Shown piece by piece: positions 23,661 through 34,996 of a DNA stretch of 64,000 bases. Location of the stretch: assembly GCF_003572205.1 (NCBI RefSeq), contig NZ_QXNY01000001.1, positions 62,001 to 126,000 on the forward strand. Reading direction: 5' to 3'. This stretch comes from Algihabitans albus. Lineage in GTDB: Bacteria > Pseudomonadota > Alphaproteobacteria > Kiloniellales > DSM-21159. The notes under the pieces were generated by a model that was not told the origin of the DNA, did no database searches, and saw only the letters and a program-made list of their open reading frames with translations. Position numbers and translations under genes: made by a program. How positions within the stretch are numbered: the first letter of the stretch is position 1; the number at the start of each line of letters is the position of its first letter.

Positions 23661-24329
23661 ATGCTCGATCAGACCGGGGGCCGAAGCTCAGTGCTGCAGC
23701 TCGATCATCTGACCGTTATCGCTCCATCGCTGGCCGAAGGCGTCGATCATGTCCGCGCCTGCCTCGATCTCGACATTCCCTACGGCGGCACTCACCCGCA
23801 AATGGGCACGCACAACCATCTGCTGCGATTGGGCGACGACGTCTACCTGGAGGTCATCGCCGTCGATCCGAAGACGCCTGCGCCATCGGGACCGCGATGG
23901 TTCGGCCTCGGCGATGCGGAGACCGTTCGTTCGGATTGGGCAGATGGCCGGCGCTTGAGAGGCTGGGTTGTACGGACCACTCGGATCGATGCCGTTCTGG
24001 CCGAACACGGCGACCGGTTTGGAAAGAAAATCCGGGGCTCGCGCGGCGGCCGGTACTTCCTGTTTTCCTTGCTGCCCGATGGCTCTCTACCCTTGAATGG
24101 GGCCCTTCCGCCCGTGATCGACAGAGGCGACCGGCCTCCGCCCGCCACGAGGATGGAAGACCAGGGCGCCCGCCTCACGGACGTCCTGCTCGAACATCCC
24201 TCTCCCGACGAGATCGCAAGACTCTACGCGCAGCTCCAGATCGGCAGTCCGCCGCTGGTCCGGGAAGGCCCGATAGTTCGATACTCCGCGAAAATCGACA
24301 CGCCGAGCGGGATGAAGGTCTTGCAGTGA
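23661..24329 (+). CDS. Glyoxalase-like (VOC) domain protein
   Basis: A 222-residue protein of the glyoxalase-like type 3 family: LQLDHLTVIAPSLAEGVDHVRACLDLDIPYGGTHPQMGTHNHLLRLGDDVYLEVIAVDP. The N-terminal VOC fold is clear (H in LDHLTV, E in YLEVIA). The start is uncertain: ATG 23661, TTG 23652 or an internal GTG just before LQLDH, with no strong ribosome site. The function of this family is mostly unknown. It follows the FNR-like gene in the same direction by 45 bases, and I see no functional link to iodate reduction. Confidence 0.7.
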   Translation: MLDQTGGRSSVLQLDHLTVIAPSLAEGVDHVRACLDLDIPYGGTHPQMGTHNHLLRLGDDVYLEVIAVDPKTPAPSGPRWFGLGDAETVRSDWADGRRLRGWVVRTTRIDAVLAEHGDRFGKKIRGSRGGRYFLFSLLPDGSLPLNGALPPVIDRGDRPPPATRMEDQGARLTDVLLEHPSPDEIARLYAQLQIGSPPLVREGPIVRYSAKIDTPSGMKVLQ

Positions 24330-24440
24330 CAGGCGCTGCGCAATGACAGGCATCGCGCAGGGACAGGCGTCGCCCGGGCCGACTCGTGCAAAGCCGGTTT
24401 CCGGCGCCGTCATACCTTGGCCGCTCGACGCGAGAAAAAG

Positions 24441-24516
24441 TGGTGGAGCCGAGGGGAATCGAACCCCTGACCTCAGCAGTGCGATTGCTGCGCTCTCCCA
24501 ACTGAGCTACGGCCCC
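24441..24516 (-). tRNA. tRNA-Ala (anticodon CGC)
   Basis: The minus-strand sequence folds as a full cloverleaf. The acceptor stem GGGGCCG pairs with CGGCUCC and contains the alanine identity pair G3-U70. The anticodon stem CAGCA/UGCUG encloses the loop AUCGCAC with anticodon CGC, and the T-arm has GGUUCGAUUCC. The 3' CCA is encoded. A short T-run follows on the minus strand. Confidence 0.97.
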
Positions 24517-24829
24517 GACCGGGACGGAGGGCCTTTACACGCCGGCTTCGGCGATGCCCCCTGTCGAGGCGGCGGATATTGGGTAGCGGCCCGCTCCTTG
24601 TCAATATAGGGGGGCAATAAGAGGGCATGACGCCGGGGCGCTTTGGGGGCCGCCCCGCCTCCGGGCGAAACGTCTTGCCATTTTCGCTCGCTATCCGCAC
24701 ATCTAGCGGGCCTGCGTCCGGTCCCCGGGGATCCGTTCTCCCTGGAAAACCGTGCCGGGCCCATTAGAAGCCGTCGGCCGGTCGTGGCCGGTCAGGCCCG
24801 ACCTCGGCGAAGGAGCCATCGCGCAACTC
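24517..24829. other. Intergenic region between tRNA-Ala and yggT
   Basis: These 313 bases hold the tRNA promoter (minus strand) and the yggT leader (plus strand). I see no gene, repeat or clear hairpin. A frame runs into yggT from 24752 but adds 26 residues without family support. Confidence 0.5.
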
Positions 24830-25126
24830 ATGTCCGCCTTGCTTTGGCTGTTCGATACAGTCGTTCAGATTTACCTGATCTTCCTGATCGCCTCGATCGT
24901 GCTGTCGTGGCTGATCGCCTTCAATGTGGCGAACCCCTACAACCAGTTCGTCTACACGATCCGGGATTTCCTGGCCCGGGTCACGGAGCCGGCGCTGCAG
25001 CCGATCCGCCGCATCCTGCCGGATCTCGGGGGTATCGACCTTTCGCCGATGGTGCTGATCATCGGCATTATCTTCGTGCAGCGTCTGGTCCACGAAGCCT
25101 TCCGATCCTTCGCTTACGGCATGTAA
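24830..25126 (+). CDS. YggT family membrane protein
   Basis: A 98-residue integral membrane protein of the YggT family. Two hydrophobic segments ([25 protein letters not shown] and [18 protein letters not shown]) flank the signature [29 protein letters not shown]. The start at 24830 gives the normal length; AGGAG upstream is 14 bases away, longer than ideal. YggT proteins are linked to cell division and osmotic or ion homeostasis but have no settled biochemical role. It precedes folD in the same direction by 161 bases. Confidence 0.88.
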   Translation: MSALLWLFDTVVQIYLIFLIASIVLSWLIAFNVANPYNQFVYTIRDFLARVTEPALQPIRRILPDLGGIDLSPMVLIIGIIFVQRLVHEAFRSFAYGM

Positions 25127-25287
25127 CGCCCCGCGGCGCAGTTCCGATCCGGGCGAGGCCTCCTCTGCGACGCTTCTCCGCCGCCGCGCGTCGCCGCGCT
25201 GTCGGACGACAAGGGCTGGACGGCATCGGCGGGCAGATCGTAAAGCCGTGCGGATATGACGGGTCGAGCGGGGGGAAGCAGAGGGCG

Positions 25288-26202
25288 ATGACGGCTGAGA
25301 TCATCGACGGCAAGGCTTTCGCGGCCGGGCTGCGCGCCAGAGTGGCGGAGCAAGTGGCCGCGCTGACGGCCGATAACGAGGCGGGCGGGGCCGGCGGCGG
25401 CCTGAGACCCGGCCTCGCCGTGGTTTTGGTCGGCGACAATCCGGCCAGCGAGGTCTACGTCCGCAACAAGGCGCGCCAGACCCTGGAGGTCGGCATGCGC
25501 AGCTTCGAGCACCGCCTGGAGGCCTCGACTAGCCAGGGCGAACTGCTGGCCCTGGTCGAGCGTCTGAACCGCGACCCCGCCGTGCACGGCATCCTGGTTC
25601 AGCTTCCGCTGCCGGAGCAGATCGACGCCGCCGCGGTGATCAACGCGATCGACCCGGCCAAGGACGTCGACGGCTTCCACATCCTCAACGCCGGGCGGCT
25701 CGCGACCGGACAGGACGCGCTGGTGCCCTGCACGCCGCTCGGCTGCCTGATGCTGCTGCAGGCGCGTTTCGGCGACCTTTCCGGTCAGCGCGCCGTCGTC
25801 CTGGGCCGCTCCAACATCGTCGGCAAGCCGATGGCGCAGCTCTTGCTCGGCGCCAACTGCACGGTCACCTTGGCCCACTCGCGGACCCGCGATCTGCCGG
25901 CGATCTGCCGCGAAGGCGATATCCTGATCGCCGCCGTCGGCCGGCCCCGGATGGTGGAGGCCGGCTGGGTCAAGCCCGGCGCAACCGTGATCGACGTCGG
26001 GATCAACCGCCTGGAGCCGGAGACGCCGGGCGGCAAGGGCCGGCTGGTCGGCGACGTGGATTTCGACGCGGTCCGGCAGGTCGCCGGCGCGATCACTCCG
26101 GTACCCGGCGGCGTCGGCCCCATGACCATCGCCTGCCTGCTGGCCAACACCCTGACCGCCGCCTGCCGCGCCACGGGCCGGGCGGCGCCGAAATTGCTCT
26201 AG
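25288..26202 (+). CDS. folD: Bifunctional methylene-THF dehydrogenase/methenyl-THF cyclohydrolase
   Basis: A 304-residue FolD. It interconverts 5,10-methylene-, methenyl- and 10-formyl-tetrahydrofolate with NADP+. Visible motifs: [14 protein letters not shown] with the catalytic Lys, [39 protein letters not shown], and [18 protein letters not shown] near the end. Length is normal. The ATG at 25288 is preceded by GAGGG; the longer open frame upstream overlaps yggT and is not coding. The TAG stop is followed at once by a hairpin-rich intergenic repeat region. Confidence 0.95.
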   Translation: MTAEIIDGKAFAAGLRARVAEQVAALTADNEAGGAGGGLRPGLAVVLVGDNPASEVYVRNKARQTLEVGMRSFEHRLEASTSQGELLALVERLNRDPAVHGILVQLPLPEQIDAAAVINAIDPAKDVDGFHILNAGRLATGQDALVPCTPLGCLMLLQARFGDLSGQRAVVLGRSNIVGKPMAQLLLGANCTVTLAHSRTRDLPAICREGDILIAAVGRPRMVEAGWVKPGATVIDVGINRLEPETPGGKGRLVGDVDFDAVRQVAGAITPVPGGVGPMTIACLLANTLTAACRATGRAAPKLL

Positions 26203-26345
26203 CTCTCGAGTCCAGAGCAGGATCGCCCGAGGTGGACTCGCTCTGGCGATCCCCCTAAGGCGTGACTCCTACTCTCACCATCAGGTTAGAGGGCGATTCA
26301 CGTCTCGGGCGGACGCGAAGCGCTTCCGCCCGAGACGATCGCGCT
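26203..26345. repeat. Intergenic hairpin repeats between folD and the phosphodiesterase gene
   Basis: Two hairpins lie between convergent genes. GGATCGCC (from 26220) pairs with GGCGATCC (to 26252). CGTCTCGGGCGGA (26301-26313) pairs with TCCGCCCGAGACG (26325-26337). The right edge TCTAGAGCGCGATC (read on minus from 26350) carries the neighbour's stop codon and resembles the element at 47773. Confidence 0.6.
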
Positions 26346-27203
26346 CTAGACGGCGGGACGGTCTGCTGGAGCTTCCTCCAGCGGCGGCAGCTCGGTCAGC
26401 GTCTGAGCCGGCTCGGTCGCCTCGGTCATCTCGAAGCGCGGGCTGTCGTCCAGATAGGCCTGCACATGCATGACGACGGCATCGGGCCGCAGCAGGACCA
26501 CGCCGTAGGCCGGCGGTTCGTGGCTGCCGGGCACATCCTCGCGATGGAACTGCAGCAAGACCTGATGGTTCGTTCCCGGCAGGGTCGAGTAGGGCAGGCC
26601 GTGCCAGGACCCCGCGATGGTGCGATGGATGTGGCCGAAGAAGATGTGGCGCAGGCCGCCCTGGGCCTGCAGCAGCGGCAGCAGAGCTTCGGCGTTCTGC
26701 AGGCGGATCGCATCCATGCCCGGAATCCCCAGGTCGAGCGGCGCATGGTGCAGAAACAGATAGACCGGCCGGCCCTTCGCCGCCGCCAGAGTCCGCTCCA
26801 GCCACTCCAGCCGGGCGTCGCAGAGACGGCCGCCGTCGCTGCCGGGCACCAGGGTGTCGAGGAAGACGAAAAGACCGGCCTCGGTTTCCTCGGCCCACTG
26901 CACGAAGCCCTGCGGGTCGGTCGGGCTGTCGGGAAAGGCGGCCAGGAAGTTGGTGCGGTCGTCGTGATTGCCCGGGATCAGGCGATAGGGCGGCGCAAGC
27001 GCGTCGAGCGCAAGCTTGAGATCGGCATAGGCCTCCGGCTCGCCCCAATGGGTCAGGTCGCCGGTCACCACCACCATCGCGGCGTCGGCATGCTGCCGGT
27101 TGATGTCCGCCACCGCGGCGGCGAGCCGCGCCCGGGGGTCGAGGGCGAAGAGCTTGCGCGGGGCCGGCACCACATGGGTGTCGGTCAGATGGATGAACTT
27201 CAA
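26346..27203 (-). CDS. Metallophosphoesterase, CpdA-like phosphodiesterase
   Basis: A 285-residue calcineurin-type phosphoesterase with the full metal set: D8 and H10 (LTDTH), GDLTHWG, GNHDD, HHAP and GHIH. The pattern and length match CpdA-type cyclic-nucleotide phosphodiesterases, so hydrolysis of 3',5'-cAMP or a related phosphodiester is likely; the exact substrate is not certain. It starts at TTG 27203, overlapping the HAD gene stop as TTGA, with AGGAG seven bases upstream. Its stop TAG (26346-26348) is inside the CTAG of a neighbouring repeat edge. Confidence 0.85.
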   Translation of the reverse strand: MKFIHLTDTHVVPAPRKLFALDPRARLAAAVADINRQHADAAMVVVTGDLTHWGEPEAYADLKLALDALAPPYRLIPGNHDDRTNFLAAFPDSPTDPQGFVQWAEETEAGLFVFLDTLVPGSDGGRLCDARLEWLERTLAAAKGRPVYLFLHHAPLDLGIPGMDAIRLQNAEALLPLLQAQGGLRHIFFGHIHRTIAGSWHGLPYSTLPGTNHQVLLQFHREDVPGSHEPPAYGVVLLRPDAVVMHVQAYLDDSPRFEMTEATEPAQTLTELPPLEEAPADRPAV

Positions 27204-27988
27204 GCGACGGCTCCTTCAGGGTCGGGTCCGTGAGGGTCGGACGCAAGCGCGAGCAGGCTTGCGAGGTCGGGGGCGACGGCGTCCGGGTGGGTCCCGATCA
27301 GGAGGGCCGGGATGCCCAGGGATGCGGCGCCGGCACGATCGGTGCGGGGATTGTCGCCGAGCATGACCGCATCCTCCGCGGCGACGCCGGTCGCGTCGAG
27401 CGCCGCTTGGAACAGGGCCGGCTCCGGCTTGCCGAAAATCCGCGGCGTGACGCCGGGCGCCACGGCCCGCACCGCTGCCAGCAAGGCTCCGGTCTCCGGC
27501 ACCGGAGCTTTGCTGGGTCCGGGATGGGTCAGGTCGGGATTGGCCACCCAGAGTTCCGCGCCTCCGGCCAGCGCTCCGGCAATGACCTGGAGCCGGCCGT
27601 AGTCGAAAGCGGTGTCGCGGCAGAGCGCGACGATCGCCGCATCCTCCCGGCCCGGAAGGATACCGAGCCGCTCGGCCAGGGCCGGCAGATCGCCGGCTGC
27701 GGCAAGCAGGACCCGCGCGTCCGGCCGCTCGCGCCTCAGGCGGCGCAGGAGGGTCTCCCCGGCCAGATGAATGCGGGTCGGCGCGATCTCCAGCCCCCCA
27801 GCCGCCAGGGTCCGCGCGAGGCCCTCCGCCGTGTCGGTGGAGTTGTTCGATACGAGATGCAGGCGGGCGCCCCGCCGCGCGGCCAGGTCGGCCGCCCCCG
27901 GCAGCGGCCGGTTGTTCACGGCAAGACAGCCATCGAGATCGGCAAGCAGCAGATCGGCGGAGATCAGGCGGCGGGGATCGACGAACAT
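27200..27988 (-). CDS. HAD-family hydrolase, NagD-like phosphatase
   Basis: A 262-residue haloacid dehalogenase-family phosphatase of the NagD/PGP type. The nucleophile D17 and acid D19 are in LADLDG, then SNNST (motif II), FGKPEPALF (motif III Lys) and GDNPRTDRAGA (motif IV). The C2 cap region lies between motifs II and III. It would dephosphorylate small molecules such as sugar or nucleoside monophosphates. It is translationally coupled to the downstream phosphodiesterase (TTGA overlap), suggesting related phosphate-ester metabolism. Confidence 0.88.
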   Translation of the reverse strand: MFVDPRRLISADLLLADLDGCLAVNNRPLPGAADLAARRGARLHLVSNNSTDTAEGLARTLAAGGLEIAPTRIHLAGETLLRRLRRERPDARVLLAAAGDLPALAERLGILPGREDAAIVALCRDTAFDYGRLQVIAGALAGGAELWVANPDLTHPGPSKAPVPETGALLAAVRAVAPGVTPRIFGKPEPALFQAALDATGVAAEDAVMLGDNPRTDRAGAASLGIPALLIGTHPDAVAPDLASLLALASDPHGPDPEGAVA

Positions 27989-28176
27989 GCTCTCTACCTG
28001 CCATCGTCATTGTGACGGTTGCAATCACCGACGTCCGGCAAAGACCGCGAGTCCGACAACTCGGCCCAAAGAGATCGAAAACCCTGCGTCACCGGGACAA
28101 TCGCGGCCTTGCGGCCCGACCGCAAAGCGGTTAGCGAAGACGATTGTGTCTCAGCCGATCCCTGGTCAGACAAGCC

Positions 28177-29373
28177 ATGCCCGATAAACCGCACGACGAC
28201 GCACCCGCTCAAGCGGCCCCCCTGCCCCTGCGCCCCGAGGTGGAAACGCTGGAGGAATCGCAGATCGTCGAGGTCTGGAAGCTGGGTTTCGGGCGCGACG
28301 ACGTGATCGGCCTGTGGGTCGGGGAAGGCGACGCGCCGACGCCGGATTTCATCAGCGAGCCGGCCATCGCCGCGCTGCGGTCGGGCCAGACCTTCTATTC
28401 CATGAAACGCGGCCTTCCGGAGATGCGGCGCGCGCTGGCCGACTACTCCGCCCCGCTCTACGGCCTTCGCCCCGACGAGGCGCGGATCACCCTGACCCAG
28501 AGCGGCATGAACGCCATGATCGTGGTGTTGCAGGCCTTCCTGCGGCCGGGGGACCGGGTCGCCATCGTCAGCCCGATCTGGCCGAACATCGTGTCGGCCG
28601 TGCGTTTGCTGGGCGGCGAGCCGGTACAGCTTTCGCTCGACCACAGCCCCGACGGCGGCTTTCGGCTCGACATGGACAAGCTGGAGGCTCTGCTGAAGAC
28701 GGGCGTGCGGGCGCTCTTCATGGCCACGCCCGGCAATCCCACCGGCTGGATGCTGGACGAGCAGGGCATCGCCGAAGTGCTGAGTCTGACCCGCAAGTAC
28801 GGCGTCTGGCTGATGGCCGACGAGGTTTACAACCGCTTCACCTACGAGCGGCTCTCGGCGCCCTCCTTCCTGGCGCAAGCCGACCCCGAGGAACCGGTGA
28901 TCGCCGTGAACTCCTTCTCGAAGGCTTGGGCCATGACCGGCTGGCGCCTCGGTTGGATCGTCCATCCGCCGGTGCTGGGCGACGTCTTCGACAAGATCAT
29001 CGAGTTCAACACCTCGGGCCCGCAGGCCTTCCTGCAGCACGGTGCCATCGCCGCCCTGGAACAGGGCGAGCCCTTCGTCGCCGAGATGGTGGAGCGCTGC
29101 CGGCGCGGGCGCGACTTGGTCTATCAAGGTCTCGCCGACCTGCCGCGCGTGACCCTGGCCAATCCGCCGGGCGCCTTCTACAGCTTCTTCAAGGTCGAGG
29201 GCGTGGACAACTCCCTGGCCTTCGCCAAGCGCCTTGTGCACGAGGCCGGCGTCGGTCTCGCGCCCGGTTCCGCCTTCGGCCCCGGCGGCGAAGGGCATCT
29301 GCGGCTCTGCTTCGCGAGCTCCGAAGCACGCCTCAGCGAGGCTTTGGAGCGAATGCGACCCCTCCTGTCTTAG
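28177..29373 (+). CDS. Class I/II pyridoxal-phosphate aminotransferase
   Basis: A 398-residue fold-type I aminotransferase. The PLP lysine is K249 in NSFSKAWAMTGWRLGW. TPGNPTGWM holds the substrate-facing Asn, and DEVYNRFTYE the conserved Asp and Tyr. The start at 28177 removes 11 unsupported residues. Which amino acid it handles (aspartate, aromatic, or another) cannot be told. It diverges from the HAD/phosphodiesterase pair with no operon partners. Confidence 0.85.
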   Translation: MPDKPHDDAPAQAAPLPLRPEVETLEESQIVEVWKLGFGRDDVIGLWVGEGDAPTPDFISEPAIAALRSGQTFYSMKRGLPEMRRALADYSAPLYGLRPDEARITLTQSGMNAMIVVLQAFLRPGDRVAIVSPIWPNIVSAVRLLGGEPVQLSLDHSPDGGFRLDMDKLEALLKTGVRALFMATPGNPTGWMLDEQGIAEVLSLTRKYGVWLMADEVYNRFTYERLSAPSFLAQADPEEPVIAVNSFSKAWAMTGWRLGWIVHPPVLGDVFDKIIEFNTSGPQAFLQHGAIAALEQGEPFVAEMVERCRRGRDLVYQGLADLPRVTLANPPGAFYSFFKVEGVDNSLAFAKRLVHEAGVGLAPGSAFGPGGEGHLRLCFASSEARLSEALERMRPLLS

Positions 29374-29536
29374 ACGCGACAAGTAATTGGAATTTCTAAA
29401 GAAATCCTTGTCCAACGTCTGCGCTGACTGCATGAGCGCTGCGTGAAACCGGCATTGGCGCCGGAGCGGCCGGGGCAATACTTCCGACTCAAGCGGTCCG
29501 CCGCCGGGCAAACCTATTTGAGCCGGAGTTCAGTTC

Positions 29537-29761
29537 ATGGCCTACAGACCCTTCGTCGCCGACAGCACCATCCCCGGCCTGGGTGCCAGCGATCTCGTGC
29601 GCCGCGCCGCCGTCCACCTTGGAGACAACGTGACGGGGTTCGGTGCGAATTTGCGCGCGGAAATCTTCGCGGCCCGTGAGGAGCTGCGCTTGCGCCGCGA
29701 CCTCCGGAATCTCGGAGCGGAAGCCCTGACCGACATTGGCCTCGACCGCGATCATCTCTAG
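29537..29761 (+). CDS. DUF1127-type small protein
   Basis: A 74-residue protein whose C-terminus LRRDLRNLGAEALTDIGLDRDHL matches the DUF1127 signature (Arg-rich helix ending in DIGL.R). In alphaproteobacteria, short DUF1127 proteins act as small RNA-binding or stress-related regulators. The N-terminus is longer than the minimal family. GGAG lies nine bases before the ATG. The stop TAG is within TCTAGAGCG, the edge of an intergenic repeat. Confidence 0.7.
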   Translation: MAYRPFVADSTIPGLGASDLVRRAAVHLGDNVTGFGANLRAEIFAAREELRLRRDLRNLGAEALTDIGLDRDHL

Positions 29762-29895
29762 AGCGGGGTGTCTGCGGCCGGCGGACGCGCGAAGCGATTC
29801 CCTACGGTCGCGATCCTGTCCAACGATTTCTCGCCAGACCGGATCCAACGCAATCGTCTGACCCACGAAATGGGTCAAACCGATCGCTACCCGGT

Positions 29896-30288
29896 TCAGG
29901 AGTCGACGCGCGCCTGGAGCACCCCGTTCAAGCAGGGGGCTACATCCGTGGCATGGGCCGCGCCGTCGCGGGCCTCGACATGTACGACCTGAATGTCATC
30001 CGCCGTGACGGCATAGAAGAAAACGTCCAGCACGCAGTCCCCGCCTTCGTACTGCCAGACCTCGGCCGGCCGTTCCCGGCGCTGCGCCTTCGGCTGGCCG
30101 AGCGCGGCCAGCAGACGTTCGGGCGCAGCGCCGATCAACTCACCGGGACTGCGCGGAGGGGAGACCTCGACCGCGGACAGGGTTCTCGTCTGCAAACTCC
30201 CGACAGTCCGGTCCGGTTGGCCGGTCGCACAACCGGCCAGCCATAGGGTCGCGGCCAAAGCCGCCACCATCGGCGCTATCCTAGACAC
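29896..30288 (-). CDS. Small lipoprotein, SmpA/OmlA-like architecture
   Basis: A 130-residue predicted lipoprotein with the lipobox L-A-G-C (Cys20). The GTG at 30288 has a G-rich ribosome site six bases upstream and gives an Arg before the hydrophobic segment; a TTG at 30303 and an ATG at 30270 are alternatives. The mature part contains PGELIGAAPERLLAALGQPKAQRRERPAEVWQYEGGDCVLDVFFY, similar to short alphaproteobacterial lipoproteins with an SmpA/BamE-like fold. An outer-membrane or assembly role is possible but not shown. Confidence 0.7.
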   Translation of the reverse strand: MSRIAPMVAALAATLWLAGCATGQPDRTVGSLQTRTLSAVEVSPPRSPGELIGAAPERLLAALGQPKAQRRERPAEVWQYEGGDCVLDVFFYAVTADDIQVVHVEARDGAAHATDVAPCLNGVLQARVDS

Positions 30289-30428
30289 GCCACGTCCCCC
30301 CAAACACCACTAACGAACCGATCGTGAGACATCCTCGTTTTGAGAAGGATGCGCTCGTCTTCGCCCGGCTCAATCGAAGCCGGACCTTTCCAACTGGCCT
30401 CAGGCGTCCCACCCGGGACGCGGCGCGA

Positions 30429-31106
30429 TCAGCCTGCCGCGCCGCCGGCCTTCGCCGCGCTGCCGGACTCGCCCTGACCCTTGCCGTCTTTCTTGTCGGC
30501 ACCGAACATCGGCGTGTCCTTATCGCCCTCGACGGCCGCGACCTTCGATTTCGAAGCTCCGTTGCCGAGCTGCTGCTGAGCGATTTCCTCGATGCTGCCG
30601 TTCACACGGCCACCACGCTCGATCTCCAGTTCGGCATAGCGAAGGGTTCCCTTCACCTGGCCGGTCGACCGCAGGACCAGCCGCTCGCGCACCGTCAACT
30701 CGCCGTCGAAGGTGCCGCTGACCTCGGCGATATCCACTTCGGCCCGGCCCTTGAAGAGGCCGCTTTCGGCGATCTCGAGCACCTGAGCGTCGGCCAGATC
30801 GGCCTCGACCTGCCCTTCCACCACCAGCTTGTCGCAAGCGGTGATCTCACCGGCGAGCCGGATATCGCGGCCGACGATCAGTTTTTTCATCTCGCCGTCG
30901 CCGCCGCCCTGGCTGCTTGCGGGCTTGCGAGCCGCGGCGGCGGAACCGGCGCCACCGGACTGGTAGCCGGCCGGGCGAACCGGCGGCTGCGGCTGGCGCT
31001 CCAACAGAGCCGAGGCATCGGGCTTGCTGGAGCGGGACGCCGTCCGGGAGGCATCGCTGCTGTTGTCTGTGGACTGAGGCGTATCGGGCTTGCGCTTGCC
31101 GAACAT
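30429..31106 (-). CDS. Bactofilin (polymer-forming cytoskeletal protein)
   Basis: A 225-residue bactofilin. A Ser/Pro/Ala-rich disordered N-tail (about 1-70) precedes the right-handed beta-helix core (about 75-180: MKKLIVGRDIRLAGEITACDKLVVEGQVEADL, then stacked hydrophobic repeats to GGRVNGSIEE) and a charged C-tail. Bactofilins polymerise without nucleotide and scaffold cell-shape, stalk or envelope enzymes. The start at 31106 has AAAGGA six bases upstream. It is 16 bases downstream of the EI24 membrane protein gene and likely co-transcribed with it. A GC stem (GCGTCCC 30404-30410 with GGGACGC 30415-30421) just after its stop may aid termination. Confidence 0.92.
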   Translation of the reverse strand: MFGKRKPDTPQSTDNSSDASRTASRSSKPDASALLERQPQPPVRPAGYQSGGAGSAAAARKPASSQGGGDGEMKKLIVGRDIRLAGEITACDKLVVEGQVEADLADAQVLEIAESGLFKGRAEVDIAEVSGTFDGELTVRERLVLRSTGQVKGTLRYAELEIERGGRVNGSIEEIAQQQLGNGASKSKVAAVEGDKDTPMFGADKKDGKGQGESGSAAKAGGAAG

Positions 31107-31122
31107 AACGAATCCTTTCACA

Positions 31123-31848
31123 TCACGCGGGGGAGGGAACGGAGGCGCCCACGCTCTTGCGGCGCAGGCCCTCGAAGACGTGCAGCATGAAGGCGGCGGC
31201 CACCAGCGGCACGATGATGTTGAAGATGGGAATCCACATCAGCAGCGCGATCACCAGTCCGGCAAAGAAAACTTTGCCGCCATTTTGCTGTCTCAAGTCG
31301 CGCACCTGGTTGGATGCGGTGCGGCGCACGGCGATCATTTCGAAGTACTCGCGTCCGAAAAGATAACCGTTAACGCCAAAGAACACAAAAGGCGCGAGCG
31401 GCGCAGCGATAAGATAAAGCGGAAGCAACAACAGATTGAGACCGACGGTGACGGTCAGGAGCTTCAGGCCGTCGCCGACCGCTTCGCCGAAGGGCTGCTC
31501 GCGGGCCGGCGGCAGGTCCGGGTAGTGCCGTGCCTCGACCGCCTGACAGACCTTGTCGATGAAGAGACCGCTGATGATCCCCGCTGCGACGCCGGGAAAG
31601 AGAATGGCGGAGGCGAAAAGCAAGGCGACGAAACCGCCGAGACCGACCAGCCACTCCAGCAGACCGGCCCAGAAGCCCTCCACGCCAAGCCAGGACTGCA
31701 AGCCGGCCGCGCCGGCCGACAGGCCCCAGGCGGCAAGAGCCCAGACCAGCATCAAGAGACCGGCCGAGAGAGTCAGGGTCAGCCAGATCACCCGACGCGA
31801 GGCGGGGTCGGAGAGCTGGCCGAACGCTTTGCTGAGAGCGGATACCAT
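31123..31848 (-). CDS. EI24/CysZ-like membrane protein
   Basis: A 241-residue multi-spanning membrane protein of the EI24 domain family, which includes CysZ sulfate permeases. Hydrophobic segments include VIWLTLTLSAGLLMLVWAL, GLGGFVALLFASAILFPGVAAG, LLLLPLYLIAAPLAPFVFFG and LVIALLMWIPIFNIIVPLVAAAFM. The motif GYLFGREYFE is typical. No strong ribosome site is visible before the ATG at 31848. The neighbouring bactofilin gives no clue to transport function. Confidence 0.8.
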   Translation of the reverse strand: MVSALSKAFGQLSDPASRRVIWLTLTLSAGLLMLVWALAAWGLSAGAAGLQSWLGVEGFWAGLLEWLVGLGGFVALLFASAILFPGVAAGIISGLFIDKVCQAVEARHYPDLPPAREQPFGEAVGDGLKLLTVTVGLNLLLLPLYLIAAPLAPFVFFGVNGYLFGREYFEMIAVRRTASNQVRDLRQQNGGKVFFAGLVIALLMWIPIFNIIVPLVAAAFMLHVFEGLRRKSVGASVPSPA

Positions 31849-32038
31849 AAGCGCGCGTGTTAACCCGATCCGCCGTGTCTCTCAAAGTGGCATTTTCGGG
31901 GCGATTGCGGAGGTACGAACGACCTTGGCCAATATCGCCGCCGCAGCGAGTCCGCTGGACCTTCCGCTTCGGCTCGGGTAGGGATTGCGCCGGCAGCTAA
32001 GGGCAAAGCTGTAAACAGATCTATCGAATGGACGGACC

Positions 32039-33037
32039 ATGACCGCAGCCGAGCTGGACGTGGTGGGAATCGGCAACGCCATTGTCGATGTCCTGACACA
32101 CGCCGACGACGACTTCCTCGTCTCCCACGGTCTCAACAAGGGCTCCATGACCCTGATCGACACCGAGCGGGCCGAGGCGCTTTACGGCGCCATGGGCCCG
32201 GCGGTCGAGGTATCGGGAGGCTCCGCCGCCAACACGATGGCCGGCATCGCTTCGCTGGGCGGCGCGGGCGGTTTCATCGGCAAGGTGCGCAACGATCAGC
32301 TGGGCGGCATCTTCGCGCACGACATCCGCGCCGGGGGCACCACCTTCCGCGCCCCGCCGGCGACGGACGGCCCCCCGACCGCACGCTGCCTGATCTTCGT
32401 CACACCCGACGCCCTGCGTACGATGGCCACCTATCTGGGCGTTTCCGTGCAGTTCGGGCCGCAGGATCTGGATCTGGATCTTCTGCGCAGCGCCAAGGTC
32501 GTCTACCTGGAGGGCTACCTCTGGGATGCTGAACCGGCCAAGAAAGCCTTCCTGGAGGCCTCCAAGGCTGCCCATTCGGCCCAGCGCAAGGTGGCGCTCA
32601 GCCTCTCGGACCCCTTCTGCGTCGAGCGGCACCGCGCCGCCTTCCGTCAGCTCATCGAGGGTCATGTCGATATTCTTTTCGGCAACGAGGCGGAGATCGT
32701 CAGCCTGTTCGAGACGCCCGACTTCGACAGCGCGCTGCAGCAGGCGCGCGGCCACTGCGAGGTGGTGGCCCTGACGCGCAGCGAGAAGGGCTCCGTCGTG
32801 CTGGCCGGCGATGAGGTGCATGTCGTCGACGCCATTCCGATGGGACCGATCGTCGATACGACCGGAGCCGGCGACGCCTATGCCGCCGGTTTTCTCTACG
32901 GCTACACCCGGGGACTCAGTCTTTATCGCTGCGGCGAGCTTGGGTCCCTTTGCGCGGGCGAGGCAATTTCCCATATGGGGCCGCGACCGGAACGTTCGCT
33001 GAAACAGCTGGCGTCCGAAAAACTCAACCTTACGTGA
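32039..33037 (+). CDS. Adenosine kinase, PfkB family
   Basis: A 332-residue PfkB-family sugar/nucleoside kinase. It has [12 protein letters not shown] at the N-terminus, [17 protein letters not shown], and the catalytic [16 protein letters not shown] with the base Asp. The pattern is typical of the alphaproteobacterial adenosine kinase type, converting adenosine to AMP. Inosine-guanosine or ribokinase-type specificity cannot be excluded. It is followed by bipA after 10 bases and may be co-transcribed with it. Confidence 0.9.
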   Translation: MTAAELDVVGIGNAIVDVLTHADDDFLVSHGLNKGSMTLIDTERAEALYGAMGPAVEVSGGSAANTMAGIASLGGAGGFIGKVRNDQLGGIFAHDIRAGGTTFRAPPATDGPPTARCLIFVTPDALRTMATYLGVSVQFGPQDLDLDLLRSAKVVYLEGYLWDAEPAKKAFLEASKAAHSAQRKVALSLSDPFCVERHRAAFRQLIEGHVDILFGNEAEIVSLFETPDFDSALQQARGHCEVVALTRSEKGSVVLAGDEVHVVDAIPMGPIVDTTGAGDAYAAGFLYGYTRGLSLYRCGELGSLCAGEAISHMGPRPERSLKQLASEKLNLT

Positions 33038-33047
33038 GATCTGCGAC

Positions 33048-34922
<1,875 letters not shown>

Positions 34923-34996
34923 CGGCGCGGCGCCTCACCTTCGTTTCACACCCCCGTGTCTTGCCGGATACCCCGGTTTCGGCCATCTAGCGGGGT

